A DNA stretch of 64,000 nucleotides from NCBI GenBank assembly GCA_049323435.1, contig JBMOMX010000032.1:37758-101757 (forward strand), written 5' to 3'. The notes under the pieces are model-generated. The model saw only the letters and a program-made list of their open reading frames with translations, searched no databases and was not told the DNA's origin. Shown one piece after another: positions 1 to 8,930 of the stretch (positions are counted from its first letter, which is position 1; each line of letters opens with the position of its first letter). Made by a program: the position numbers and the translations under genes. The DNA is from UBA11222 sp049323435 (GTDB taxonomy: Bacteria; Pseudomonadota; Alphaproteobacteria; UBA11222).

Positions 1-1617
1 GGAGCGATAGGGCGAAATAAAGGCGGTGAGCGCAATCATGCCCGCACGCGCAAACAGCGCCGCCACCTCGCCGACGCGGCGGATATTCTCGGAACGGTCT
101 TCCGGCGAAAAGCCCAGATTGGCGTTCAAGCCGAAACGGATATTGTCGCCATCCAGCACATAGACCGAATAGCCTTTTTCAAACAGACGGCGTTCCAGCT
201 CCACCGACAATGTGGACTTGCCCGCGCCCGACAGGCCGGTAAACCAGATTACGCCGCCGCGATGCCCGTTCATGCGGGCACGTTCCTCATCGCTGATGCC
301 CTGTTCAACCCGGACAATATTAGTGGCGCGCTGGGTGATCAGCTGCCGCTGATCGGCATAGCCTTCCATGGAAATGATGCCGCCTCCGGCAATGTCATAA
401 CCATCAACCAGCACAAAGCGCCCCGTAGCGGGTTTGTCATTGAATGCATCCAGAGCCAGCATGCGCCGCGCGCGCAATATGACTTCCGCCACCTGATTGC
501 GTTCGACAGATACAGGTTGTGACAAAGACAGATCGCCGGTATCGATCACCGATTCGATTTTTTGCACCTGCACCTGCACTTCGCTGGTGTTCAGTTTTAG
601 CTTGTAACTTTTTCCGGTGATCAGCGGATCATGGCCAAGCCAGAAAAGACGTGCACGGAATACATCGGTTTCAATCGGCGCATTGCGGACATGGCTGATT
701 GTATCGCCGCGTTCCACAAAAATCTGTTCATCAAGGGTCAGTCCAACGGAATAACCCGCCAGCGCGCGCGAGGGAGAAGCCAGCGTGTCAGGCCAGACCT
801 CCAGGCTTTTGACCCTGGCGGTTTTATTGGAGGGTGAAAACAGAATTTCATCGCCCACCGTAACGCGTCCCGATTCGATGCGCCCGGCAATGATCCGCCG
901 CTCGTCGAATTTATAGACATCCTGCACCGGCAGGCGCAGCGGCAGATCGCTGGAAAGCGGTTCCGATACGAAACAGTCAAGCGCTTCCACGACTGCCGGA
1001 CCCGTATACCAGTCCATCGCAGCAGAACGCCGGGTCAGATTTTCACCTTCGCGCGCCGACACCGGCAGGATAAAGGTCGGCACTACTCCCAGATCATTCA
1101 GATAGGAGCGGAATTCCTGCGCCACTTCCTCAAAGCGCTGCTGGCTATAGCCCACCAGATCCATTTTATTGATGGCCACCGCCACCTGGCGGATGCCCAG
1201 CAGATGCAGCAGATAGCCATGCCGGCGCGACTGTTCGCGCACGCCTTCCACCGCGTCAATGATCAGCAGCGCCGCATCGCTTTGCGCCGCGCCGGTGATC
1301 ATGTTTTTCAGAAACTCCTTATGCCCCGGCGCGTCGATGATCACATAATTGCGCTTCTCGGTATTGAACCAGATTTGAGACGTGTCGATGGTAATGCCCT
1401 GATCGCGTTCGGCCTGGAGCGCGTCCATAAGAAAGGCATATTCGAACGGCATGCCGCGCCTGTCGGACATGGCCCTGATTTCTTCCACCTTGCCCTGCGG
1501 CAGCGAATTGGTGTCATGCAGCAGCCGGCCCACCAGGGTTGATTTACCATGATCCACATGCCCGACAATTACGATACGCAATAGATCGCGCACTGCGGAT
1601 TGAGAAAGTTGCGTCAT
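1..1617 (-). CDS. cysNC: CysNC, sulfate adenylyltransferase subunit 1 fused to APS kinase (C-terminus cut by window edge)
   Basis: The CysN part is the GTPase subunit of ATP sulfurylase, which drives formation of APS from sulfate and ATP; the CysC part phosphorylates APS to PAPS. The N-terminus shows the translation-factor P-loop GHVDHGKST (about residues 19-27), then DAPGHKEF and NKMD. Near residue 460 a second P-loop, GLSGAGKST, begins the APS kinase domain, followed by DGDN and a typical FSPEDR-type stretch. The 539 visible codons form one frame, so this is a true fusion; the last part of the kinase lies outside the window. ATG at 1617 sits 12 bases after the cysD stop, so cysD-cysNC is one operon. 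Confidence 0.93.
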   Translation of the reverse strand, partial: MTQLSQSAVRDLLRIVIVGHVDHGKSTLVGRLLHDTNSLPQGKVEEIRAMSDRRGMPFEYAFLMDALQAERDQGITIDTSQIWFNTEKRNYVIIDAPGHKEFLKNMITGAAQSDAALLIIDAVEGVREQSRRHGYLLHLLGIRQVAVAINKMDLVGYSQQRFEEVAQEFRSYLNDLGVVPTFILPVSAREGENLTRRSAAMDWYTGPAVVEALDCFVSEPLSSDLPLRLPVQDVYKFDERRIIAGRIESGRVTVGDEILFSPSNKTARVKSLEVWPDTLASPSRALAGYSVGLTLDEQIFVERGDTISHVRNAPIETDVFRARLFWLGHDPLITGKSYKLKLNTSEVQVQVQKIESVIDTGDLSLSQPVSVERNQVAEVILRARRMLALDAFNDKPATGRFVLVDGYDIAGGGIISMEGYADQRQLITQRATNIVRVEQGISDEERARMNGHRGGVIWFTGLSGAGKSTLSVELERRLFEKGYSVYVLDGDNIRFGLNANLGFSPEDRSENIRRVGEVAALFARAGMIALTAFISPYRS

Positions 1618-1629
1618 TTTGCCTGGTCC

Positions 1630-2436
1630 CTACAAATAGCCGTCAGCGCGCAGGCGCTCGAAACTGTCCTCAGCCTCATGATCCATGGCGCGGCCTGCGC
1701 GTTCGGATATATTCGTCGTCTGAAGTTCTGCTATGATTTCATCAATCGTGGCGGCCTGGCTATCGACCGGGAAGGTGATGTCTTCATCGCCAAGCGAGCG
1801 ATAGCGTTTGCCGTTCTTTGTATAATACAGCCCTATTGTGGGTATATTTTCGCGCTTGGTATATTGCCATATATCCAGTTCGGTCCAGTGCAGCAGCGGA
1901 TGGATGCGGATATGTGTGCCAGGCGGATAATCTGTTTTGTACTGATCCCAGAATTCGGGCGGCTGATCGCGAAAATCCCATTGGCCTTCCTGCCCACGCG
2001 GGCTGAACACCCGCTCCTTTGCCCGCGTCGCCTGTTCATCGCGCCTGATACCGGCAATCAGACCGCTGAATTGTTCGCGGTCCTGTACTTTTTTCAGACC
2101 GGCGGTCTTACGCGCCGCCGATCGCGCAGCGGCAGGCAGGCTGGGATCCATATCCTCCAGCGGCGGGCAGGTGTCGCGGATCAGGGTCAGATTCCATTCT
2201 TTTACATAGCGGTCGCGGAATTCATACATTTCCTTGAATTTTTTGCCCGTATCAACATGAATGACCGGAAACGGCACATGGCCGAAAAACGCCTTTTTGG
2301 CCAGCCAGATCATGACATTCGAATCCTTGCCGAGCGACCACAACATGCCGATCTTATCGAGCCGGTTGAACGCCTCGCGCAGGATGAATACGCTTTTATT
2401 TTCCAGTTGATCCAAGTGGTTCATTTTATTTTCCAC
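1630..2436 (-). CDS. cysD: CysD, sulfate adenylyltransferase subunit 2
   Basis: Catalytic ATP-sulfurylase subunit that forms APS together with CysN. The protein is 268 residues, usual for the family. The PP-loop SLGKDSNVM lies at about residues 34-42, and GIRRDEQATRAKE at about 129-141 is the conserved substrate-binding block. The C-terminus (ISERAGRAMDHE...DGYL) matches the usual CysD ending. Two in-frame starts are possible, residue 1 or Met5; family members normally begin near MxHLDxLE, so Met5 (2424) is equally likely. It is the first gene of a cysD-cysNC operon. The adjacent sulfotransferase suggests that the PAPS is used at least partly for sulfation rather than only for cysteine synthesis. 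Confidence 0.95.
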   Translation of the reverse strand: MENKMNHLDQLENKSVFILREAFNRLDKIGMLWSLGKDSNVMIWLAKKAFFGHVPFPVIHVDTGKKFKEMYEFRDRYVKEWNLTLIRDTCPPLEDMDPSLPAAARSAARKTAGLKKVQDREQFSGLIAGIRRDEQATRAKERVFSPRGQEGQWDFRDQPPEFWDQYKTDYPPGTHIRIHPLLHWTELDIWQYTKRENIPTIGLYYTKNGKRYRSLGDEDITFPVDSQAATIDEIIAELQTTNISERAGRAMDHEAEDSFERLRADGYL

Positions 2437-2548
2437 CGATTTACAGGGGTACTTTTTATATTACGCTAAATATATGCAGTATTTTGGCCGGCCGGGCAAT
2501 CAAAAACCGCAAATTTCCAATCCCCGGCCGGGTTAATCGCGCAACCGC

Positions 2549-3376
2549 TCAGGGCAGATAGTCAAAACGCGCCATTTGTTCGTGATGGGCTGCAACAATC
2601 CGGTCTATCTGCTGGCGCGACAAATGGGTTCGCCATTGCTGTTTGCGGCCCGAGCGGAAAAATGCCTGGGAAAATTCGCTGCGTTCCTTGAAGCTGGTTT
2701 TACGTTCCTGCGTCTTAAGCACATCGAATGAAGAAAATTTTATGGCCCGCCGCAAGCGGTCATTTGGCGGTGTCAATCCCAGAAAATCCGCCAGCCTGCG
2801 GAAGCTTTTATTCGGCTTGTCGAGCATATCCTCATAACGCATCAGATGCAGGCCGGGATTTTCATGCCCGGTCCAGCTTTTGACATGGGTGGACCAGTCG
2901 GAATGAAATTCAGCCGCATGGGCCGCGCTGGTTTCGGTTGCGGAACTGGGATCGCCCAGCCGCTCGATTGCCGCATCCAGACTGACGCCAAAATGATCCG
3001 CCATGGAAATCACCACATCGAGCGGATTGCGCACCACATAGATGGCGCCCGCCGTCACTTCCATATTGTGCAGCGGAATGCCGCAGCATTCACCCAGAAA
3101 ATTATGGGTTTTGACAAACACCGAATCCGGAAAGGCCTGGGTGAAATCACGGTGCACGGCGGGGCGCAGCGCCATGATTTGCGCCATTTCCAACCCCTCA
3201 AGCGGGCGGCCGGCACGTCTGGCATACCAGGCACCGGCGGATTCGCCGATGCAGAAGCGGTCAAGTTCGTTGATAGAGGCCGGCTCGGGCGGGTTGCGCA
3301 GCAGATTGAACAAAAAAGCGCGCAGCCATGTATTACCTGACTTGGGATAGGAGGCGAGCCAAATGAGAGCGCCCAT
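2549..3376 (-). CDS. PAPS-dependent sulfotransferase domain protein
   Basis: Cytosolic-type sulfotransferase fold, predicted to move the sulfuryl group of PAPS to an unknown acceptor. The N-terminus has the 5'-phosphosulfate loop YPKSGNTWLRA (about residues 10-20). KTHNF (about 89-93) holds the likely catalytic His, and VVRNPLDVVISM (about 114-125) is the 3'-phosphate-binding block. The 275-residue length is typical. I chose ATG 3376; a TTG lies one codon upstream. It runs in the same direction as cysD-cysNC, about 110 bases upstream of cysD, which makes a PAPS supply-and-use unit plausible. The acceptor (polysaccharide, lipid or small phenol) cannot be read from the sequence. Confidence 0.85.
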   Translation of the reverse strand: MGALIWLASYPKSGNTWLRAFLFNLLRNPPEPASINELDRFCIGESAGAWYARRAGRPLEGLEMAQIMALRPAVHRDFTQAFPDSVFVKTHNFLGECCGIPLHNMEVTAGAIYVVRNPLDVVISMADHFGVSLDAAIERLGDPSSATETSAAHAAEFHSDWSTHVKSWTGHENPGLHLMRYEDMLDKPNKSFRRLADFLGLTPPNDRLRRAIKFSSFDVLKTQERKTSFKERSEFSQAFFRSGRKQQWRTHLSRQQIDRIVAAHHEQMARFDYLP

Positions 3377-3414
3377 CAACCAAACCTGTCTGACTGAAAC
3401 GGATCATTTCCGCC

Positions 3415-3445
3415 ACGAAAAAGGGCAGGCCATAGCCTGCCCTTT
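3415..3445 (-). terminator. Rho-independent terminator of the porin gene
   Basis: A perfect 11-bp stem (3420-3430 pairing with 3435-3445) with a CATA loop. On the minus strand it is followed by TTTTTC. It lies just downstream of the porin stop codon at 3468. Confidence 0.85.
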
Positions 3446-3467
3446 CATAATCTATTGCAAGACCGGA

Positions 3468-4679
3468 TTAGAAATCCAGCATCAGGGTAAGGGCCAGCGC
3501 CTTGTCTTCAATGCTGGCCGGGCTGATATTGCTGGCCGGTCCGGCAGCTTCGTCATCAGCAAAAGTCAGATCCGCGCTGATGGCCACTCCGGGTCCCAAT
3601 TTATACTGGGCGCCGATATCAACCAGTTTAAGCTGATTGTCTCCAGGTGCGCCGCGTGTGCCATCCTGTTCGGAATTCATATAGGCAATGCCCGCCTGCC
3701 AGGGGCCGGTCGCATAGGTCACGCCGACATTCCAGGCTTCTTCGTTGCGGTCATCCCGGAACAGCGTGCCCGGACGGCCCGGAACCAGGCCGTCTGAACC
3801 ATAATAGCCCGCGCCCAGGGTCCAGCCCATGCTGGTGAAATTGGCGCCCAGGTGCCAGGCTTCCGGATCGTCGGAAATCGGCGAGGCAATGCCACGCCCT
3901 GCGGCAGTCAGGCCGAAGGATTCATGATCGCCCCAGGCATATCCCGCAGACAGTTTGATGCCGATATTCGAGAATTCGCCGACATAGCTGCCGCCCAGTT
4001 CGATAATATCTTCAACACCGCCATTGGCGTCGCTGCGCACGCCGAACGTGTTAACCCAGCCGGTTCCTGTTGCCGGATCCGAAGTGCCAAGACCGGCAGT
4101 GCCGGCAGTCGTGCCGCCGGCGACAAAGCCTGCACCAGCGCTGTCATTTGACGGGGTGTAGGACATGCCAAGCTGGAAGCCCGTCATGCGCGGGGTGAAA
4201 TAGGTCACCTTGTTGGCGTCGCCCGACATTCTGATGCGGGTGGTGGTACGCGCGCTGAAACGCGAAATGTGCCAGAAAATCGGGGTGTCTACGCCATGGG
4301 CGTCCGTCACATAGGGCGCGGTATAGGCCATTTTGAATGGCGCGCTGTCGGTGGAGCCGATTTCGCCGCGGCCCATGCCGCCTTCGAGATAGGCGAACAC
4401 TTCTTCATTGCCGAGCGCGGAACCGCCGATCTGTTCCTTGAATTCGATATTGGCGCCAACCGTTACGCCATTATCCAGCACGGTCGAGCCATTGACATTA
4501 ATTTCGACATCCTGCTTGACAGAGCTGTCGCCCGTGCCTGCCGCATCGTCATCATGCAGCACAAAAGCCGCATCGTAAAAGCCATTGATCTTCATAGAGA
4601 TCGGGTCAGCGGCCAAAGCCCCGCCCATCATCAAGCCAGAGGCCACCAGTGCGGTAGTGCCATAAAGGAACGTTTTCAT
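3468..4679 (-). CDS. Outer-membrane porin, alphaproteobacterial general porin type
   Basis: A 403-residue beta-barrel porin for passive diffusion of small solutes. A Sec signal peptide (MKTFLYGTTALVASGLMMGGALAA, cleavage near residue 23) is followed by an alternating-hydrophobicity barrel rich in Gly, Asn and aromatic residues, and the chain ends ...TLMLDF with the terminal Phe typical of Bam substrates. GAGG Shine-Dalgarno at 4684-4688 precedes ATG 4679. A strong hairpin terminator follows it, so it is probably a single-gene unit. TTGACC read leftward at 4852-4847 is a possible -35, with a weak -10. Confidence 0.88.
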   Translation of the reverse strand: MKTFLYGTTALVASGLMMGGALAADPISMKINGFYDAAFVLHDDDAAGTGDSSVKQDVEINVNGSTVLDNGVTVGANIEFKEQIGGSALGNEEVFAYLEGGMGRGEIGSTDSAPFKMAYTAPYVTDAHGVDTPIFWHISRFSARTTTRIRMSGDANKVTYFTPRMTGFQLGMSYTPSNDSAGAGFVAGGTTAGTAGLGTSDPATGTGWVNTFGVRSDANGGVEDIIELGGSYVGEFSNIGIKLSAGYAWGDHESFGLTAAGRGIASPISDDPEAWHLGANFTSMGWTLGAGYYGSDGLVPGRPGTLFRDDRNEEAWNVGVTYATGPWQAGIAYMNSEQDGTRGAPGDNQLKLVDIGAQYKLGPGVAISADLTFADDEAAGPASNISPASIEDKALALTLMLDF

Positions 4680-5225
4680 ACTTTACCTCGTATTAATTGG
4701 GTTAACCGCCGCACCCCGGAGCAGAACGACCGCCCCCAAAACCTGGAGCCATCCCTGCTGAAATCCGAAACCGTCAGAACCGCCAACATGCGGGGCACCC
4801 GCTGCACCCGCCATTTCGCGGCCAATCTCGCAAACTGCACTGACTGGGTCAAGCGCTAACGCCTAAACATTTCCGGGCGCCCGCACAAATAGTTTAACCT
4901 GTTGCTTGAACATCACATAAGCCCGGACATAGCCTTGTTTTTTGGCGGATTTCTTAGCAAACTGCCTGTTTATAAGGCATTATGAACAGATGTTTCCTTG
5001 CTCTATCACAGCGGCGCATGCCTGTGCCGCAAATCAGCGCCGGCATAATTACGCCACACTTTCATCGCAGTTAATTAGAAGCTAATGCTGTGCAAAGGTT
5101 GCCGCCTTTGCGGCTTGTCTTTATAAAGCGGCATCAGGATGGCAGCCTTTTTCACGCACAGCGTTGGAACCTGATTAATAATGCTGTTGATTTGGTTAAA
5201 TTCCGGTTCAGATAAGGGGAAGATC
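4680..5225. other. 546-base intergenic region between divergent porin and DUF3576 genes
   Basis: No convincing gene. The porin-proximal half should hold the leftward promoter. Further in there is a 24-bp near-palindrome (4966-4989) and a GCCGC-CTTT-GCGGC hairpin (5101-5114) followed by TTGTCTTT, pointing rightward with no known rightward gene before it. Open frames here are short and lack start signals. Confidence 0.5.
4966..4989. repeat. Operator-like inverted repeat upstream of the porin
   Basis: CTGTTTATA, then AGGCAT, then TATGAACAG: 9-bp arms with one mismatch and a 6-base spacer. Size and symmetry suit a dimeric regulator site, but it lies about 290 bases from the porin start and the regulator is unknown. 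Confidence 0.35.
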
Positions 5226-5786
5226 TTGTTACAGGCGGCGCAGAATTTACGGATTACCCGCTTCATTGTCCTGCTTTGCGGCGCAGCACTGCTGGCGGCG
5301 TGCGGCGGCGGCGATCCCGAATCACGTTATCCCGAAAAAGTCGGCAAAAACCGCTATGACCCGGCGCCATCAGGGGCCAGGCAGACTGAGGCGGATGGCC
5401 TGTTCGGACCGGGCGGCATTTTCGGCCTGGGCGGAGACAAGGAAAAAGATGGCGGCGGCGGCATCGGGGTTAACAGCTTTTTATGGCGGGCCAGTCTGGA
5501 CACGATATCCTTTATGCCAATGTCCTCGGCGGATCCGTTTGGCGGCGTGCTGATTACCGATTGGTATATCAATCCGGCACATCCCAATGAACGCTTTAAA
5601 ATGACGGTTTATATTCTGGACAAACGCCTGCGCGCTGACGGGGTTAAAGTTTCCGTGTTCCGCCAGGAAATGGGCCCGGGCGGGAACTGGGTCGATGCAC
5701 CCAGCAATCCGGAGACAGGGGTCCGCGTGGAAAATGCCATCCTGACACGTGCCCGCCAGCTGCGTATTGATAGCGAGGCGGGTTAA
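5226..5786 (+). CDS. DUF3576 lipoprotein
   Basis: Conserved alphaproteobacterial hypothetical lipoprotein of unknown role. With a TTG start at 5226 (AAGGGGAAG five bases upstream) the product is 186 residues with a compact signal peptide and the lipobox LLAAC near residues 22-26, so it should be lipid-anchored in the envelope. A longer ATG start at 5181 would put 15 polar residues before the signal and lacks a good ribosome site. After a Gly/Pro/Asp-rich linker (FGPGGIFGLGG...), the folded part starts at IGVNSFLWRASLDTISFMP, the DUF3576 hallmark. It precedes leuS by 36 bases, a common arrangement in this class. Confidence 0.82.
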   Translation: MLQAAQNLRITRFIVLLCGAALLAACGGGDPESRYPEKVGKNRYDPAPSGARQTEADGLFGPGGIFGLGGDKEKDGGGGIGVNSFLWRASLDTISFMPMSSADPFGGVLITDWYINPAHPNERFKMTVYILDKRLRADGVKVSVFRQEMGPGGNWVDAPSNPETGVRVENAILTRARQLRIDSEAG

Positions 5787-5822
5787 AGCTGCCTGATCAC
5801 CCCTGCGCGCCCGGAAATTTTT

Positions 5823-8414
5823 ATGTCACGATATAATCCCAAGCAATCTGAACAGAAATGGCAGGACCGCTGGCATAAGGCGCAGGCCTTTCGCGCGGTG
5901 CCTGATGCCCGTGAAAAATATTATGTGCTGGAAATGTTTCCCTATCCGTCCGGGCGGATTCACATGGGCCATGTCCGCAATTACACCATGGGCGATATTG
6001 TCGCGCGCTACAAACGCGCCCGCGGATTTAATGTGCTTCACCCGATGGGCTGGGACGCATTTGGCATGCCTGCTGAAAATGCCGCGCGTGAACGCGGCGT
6101 GCATCCCGCCATCTGGACCTATGAAAATATCGCCACCATGCGCAGCCAGTTAAAGGCGCTTGGCCTGTCGATAGACTGGACGCGCGAACTGGCGACCTGC
6201 GATGCGCAATATTACGGCCATGAACAGCGGATGTTTCTGGATTTTCTGGAGGCAGGCCTGGTGACCCGGAAAGAATCCTCGGTCAACTGGGATCCGGTGG
6301 ATGGCACCGTGCTGGCCAATGAGCAGGTCATTGACGGGCGCGGCTGGCGTTCCGGCGCGCTGGTGGAACAGCGCCTTCTTACCCAGTGGTTTTTTAAAAT
6401 CACCGCCTATGCGGATGAATTACTGCTATCGCTGGACACGCTGGAGCGCTGGCCCGAAAAAGTACGCCTGATGCAGAGCAACTGGATCGGGCGTTCCGAA
6501 GGGATGCGGATACGCTTTGCGCTTACGGGGGCGCACGCCGCAAGCCTGCCGGGAGATGGCGTGCTGGAAGTATACACCACGCGCCATGATACGATTTTCG
6601 GCATGAGCTTCTGCGCCATTTCGGCGGATCATCCGATTGCGCTGGCGCTGGCGTCACGCGATCCGGCCATCGCTGCCTTCTGCAAGCAATGCCGTGAGGG
6701 CGGCGGCACGGCGGAAGTGCTGGAACGCGCGGAAAAGCTTGGATATGACACGCAATTAAAGGTACGCCATCCCTTTGTTGCGGGACGCGAGGTTCCGGTT
6801 TATATCGCCAATTTTGTGCTGATGGGATATGGAACGGGCGCTATTTTCGGCTGCCCGGCGCATGATCAGCGCGATCTGGATTTCGCCCGCAAATATGCCC
6901 TGGAAGTTCTGCCGGTTGTCGCCCCTGTTGGAGAGACAGACATCCTTATCATTAATGATGCGTATACGGACAATCAGAACGGGCGTATGGTTAATTCCGC
7001 CTTTCTGAATGGCATGGCCATCGCCGAGGCGAAATCCGAAGTTTCAAAACGCCTGAGCGCAATGGGCGCCGGCGAAGCGGCGGTAAGTTTCCGGCTGCGC
7101 GACTGGGGCGTTTCACGCCAGCGCTATTGGGGCTGTCCGATTCCGGTTATTCATTGCGCGGAGTGCGGTGTTGTGCCGGTGCCGCGCGATCAGCTGCCGG
7201 TCACCCTTCCGGAAGATGTCACATTCGACAGGCCGGGAAATCCGCTGGCGCACCATCCATCATGGAAACATGCGCCCTGCCCGAAATGCGCCAAGCCGGC
7301 GATTCGCGAAACAGATACCTTTGATACCTTTGTTGATTCGTCCTGGTATTTTGCACGCTTTTGCAGCCCGCATGCCGCCGTGCCGGTTGACCGCGCCGAA
7401 GCCGATTACTGGATGCCCGTCGATCAATATATTGGCGGTGTCGAACATGCCATTCTGCATCTGCTTTATTCGCGCTTTTATACCAGGGCCATGAAGCAGA
7501 CCGGCTATGCAAGGGACAGCGAACCATTCAGCGGACTGTTTACCCAGGGCATGGTGACGCACGAAACCTATAAGGACCAGACCGGCGCCTGGCTGTTTCC
7601 CGAGCAAATTATCAAGCGCGATGGCGCCGCTGTGCACAAAGATACCGGCGCGCCGGTGCAGATCGGCAAGATCGAATCCATGTCCAAATCAAAGCGCAAT
7701 GTGGTTGATCCCGAAAATATTATTGCGCATTACGGGGCCGACACGGCGCGCTGGTTTGTGGTTTCCGACACGCCGCCCGAACGGGACATTGAATGGACCG
7801 AAGCAGGCGTTGAAGGCGCCTGGCGCTTTACCCAGCGCGTCTGGCGTCTGGTCAATGACGCCTTGACGCTGGTGCCGCCGCCCGGCGATGCGGTGCAAGG
7901 CGGGACTTTTGGCCCGCTCGGCCAGGCGCTGCGGCAGGCTTCGCATCAGGCAATTGCCGCCGTGACCGAGGATATTGAGCGGTTTCACTTTAACCGTGCT
8001 GTGGCGCGGATTTATGAATTATCCAATCATATCAACAGCTTTATGTCGCAGGGGACGGAGGAACCAGGGGCAGGCCTTGCATTGCGTGAGGCGCTGGAAA
8101 GCCTGATTCTGCTGTCGGCACCCATGATGCCGCATCTGGCTGAGGAATGCTGGGCCCAGCTTGGGCATACACAGATGGCGGTGGATCAGCCCTGGCCTGT
8201 CGCGGACCCGGAGCTTACCCGCACCGATACGGTTCTGGTCATTGTTCAGGTGAATGGCAAGCGGCGCGGTGAACTGAATGTTCCGCCGCAGACGCCTGCT
8301 GCCGAGCTTGAGGCCAGGGCATTGGCCCTGGAGGGGATCACCCGCCATCTGGAGGGGAAACCGGTGCGCAAGGTGATTATCGTGCCGGACCGGATTGTCA
8401 ATGTCGTGGCATAG
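5823..8414 (+). CDS. leuS: Leucyl-tRNA synthetase
   Basis: Charges tRNA-Leu in the cytosol. The 863-residue length is standard for bacterial LeuRS. The HIGH-type motif PYPSGRIHMGHVRN lies near residues 40-53, and the class I KMSKS motif appears as SMSKSKRN near residue 620. The editing domain between them contains YTTRHDTIFG and GTGAIFGCPAHDQRD. The C-terminal anticodon-binding region and VQVNGKRRGEL are intact. ATG 5823 is preceded by GGAAA. The last 20 bases overlap the lptE start, so the two are translationally linked, probably with holA as well. Confidence 0.97.
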   Translation: MSRYNPKQSEQKWQDRWHKAQAFRAVPDAREKYYVLEMFPYPSGRIHMGHVRNYTMGDIVARYKRARGFNVLHPMGWDAFGMPAENAARERGVHPAIWTYENIATMRSQLKALGLSIDWTRELATCDAQYYGHEQRMFLDFLEAGLVTRKESSVNWDPVDGTVLANEQVIDGRGWRSGALVEQRLLTQWFFKITAYADELLLSLDTLERWPEKVRLMQSNWIGRSEGMRIRFALTGAHAASLPGDGVLEVYTTRHDTIFGMSFCAISADHPIALALASRDPAIAAFCKQCREGGGTAEVLERAEKLGYDTQLKVRHPFVAGREVPVYIANFVLMGYGTGAIFGCPAHDQRDLDFARKYALEVLPVVAPVGETDILIINDAYTDNQNGRMVNSAFLNGMAIAEAKSEVSKRLSAMGAGEAAVSFRLRDWGVSRQRYWGCPIPVIHCAECGVVPVPRDQLPVTLPEDVTFDRPGNPLAHHPSWKHAPCPKCAKPAIRETDTFDTFVDSSWYFARFCSPHAAVPVDRAEADYWMPVDQYIGGVEHAILHLLYSRFYTRAMKQTGYARDSEPFSGLFTQGMVTHETYKDQTGAWLFPEQIIKRDGAAVHKDTGAPVQIGKIESMSKSKRNVVDPENIIAHYGADTARWFVVSDTPPERDIEWTEAGVEGAWRFTQRVWRLVNDALTLVPPPGDAVQGGTFGPLGQALRQASHQAIAAVTEDIERFHFNRAVARIYELSNHINSFMSQGTEEPGAGLALREALESLILLSAPMMPHLAEECWAQLGHTQMAVDQPWPVADPELTRTDTVLVIVQVNGKRRGELNVPPQTPAAELEARALALEGITRHLEGKPVRKVIIVPDRIVNVVA

Positions 8415-8922
8415 GCGCGACATTCTGACAGTGATTGGCGTCGGCCTGTTGGGCGGCTGCGGCTTTCAACCACTTTACGGGCAGCGCGCGCAAAGCAATT
8501 CGGCGCCGGCGCAATTTTCCCAAATCGCGCTGAACCCGATTGACGGGCGTGCCGGTCACCATCTGCAAAACTATCTGATTGACCGTTTTTCGGCGCGTGG
8601 GGGTAATATCAAAAAAGCCTACCGGCTGGATATAGCCCTGACGGAGCGCAAGGATGGGCTGGCCATTCGGGAAGATGAATCCGTCACACGATTCAACTAT
8701 AGATTGTTGGGCACGGTGCGGTTAACCCGCATACAGGATCAGAAGATCCTGTATGAAACCAGCCTGCGGGCGACCTCTGCATTCAACGTCGTTGATTCCG
8801 AGTTTGCCACATTAAGCGCCGAGCGGGACGCGGAGGAACGCGCCGCCCGCGATCTGAGCGGAGAAGTGGTGACCCGTCTGGCGTTATATTTTCAGCGCAG
8901 CGCAGCGCAACCCCCGGCATAG
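8395..8922 (+). CDS. lptE: LptE, LPS-assembly lipoprotein
   Basis: Outer-membrane lipoprotein that plugs LptD and helps insert LPS. 175 residues. RRDILTVIGVGLLGGC gives a signal peptide and lipobox (LGGC), followed by the family hallmark GFQPLYG. The remainder, with YRLLGTVRLTRIQD and an acidic-basic C-terminus, fits LptE. The start may be Met1 (8395) or Met3 (8401); both lie inside the end of leuS. The leuS-lptE-holA order is conserved in alphaproteobacteria. Confidence 0.88.
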   Translation: MSMSWHRRDILTVIGVGLLGGCGFQPLYGQRAQSNSAPAQFSQIALNPIDGRAGHHLQNYLIDRFSARGGNIKKAYRLDIALTERKDGLAIREDESVTRFNYRLLGTVRLTRIQDQKILYETSLRATSAFNVVDSEFATLSAERDAEERAARDLSGEVVTRLALYFQRSAAQPPA

Positions 8923-8930
8923 GGCCCTGC

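Noticed and set aside
5075..5266. A 63-codon minus-strand open frame before the DUF3576 gene
   Set aside because: It overlaps the lipoprotein signal region and has no start signal or homology pattern.
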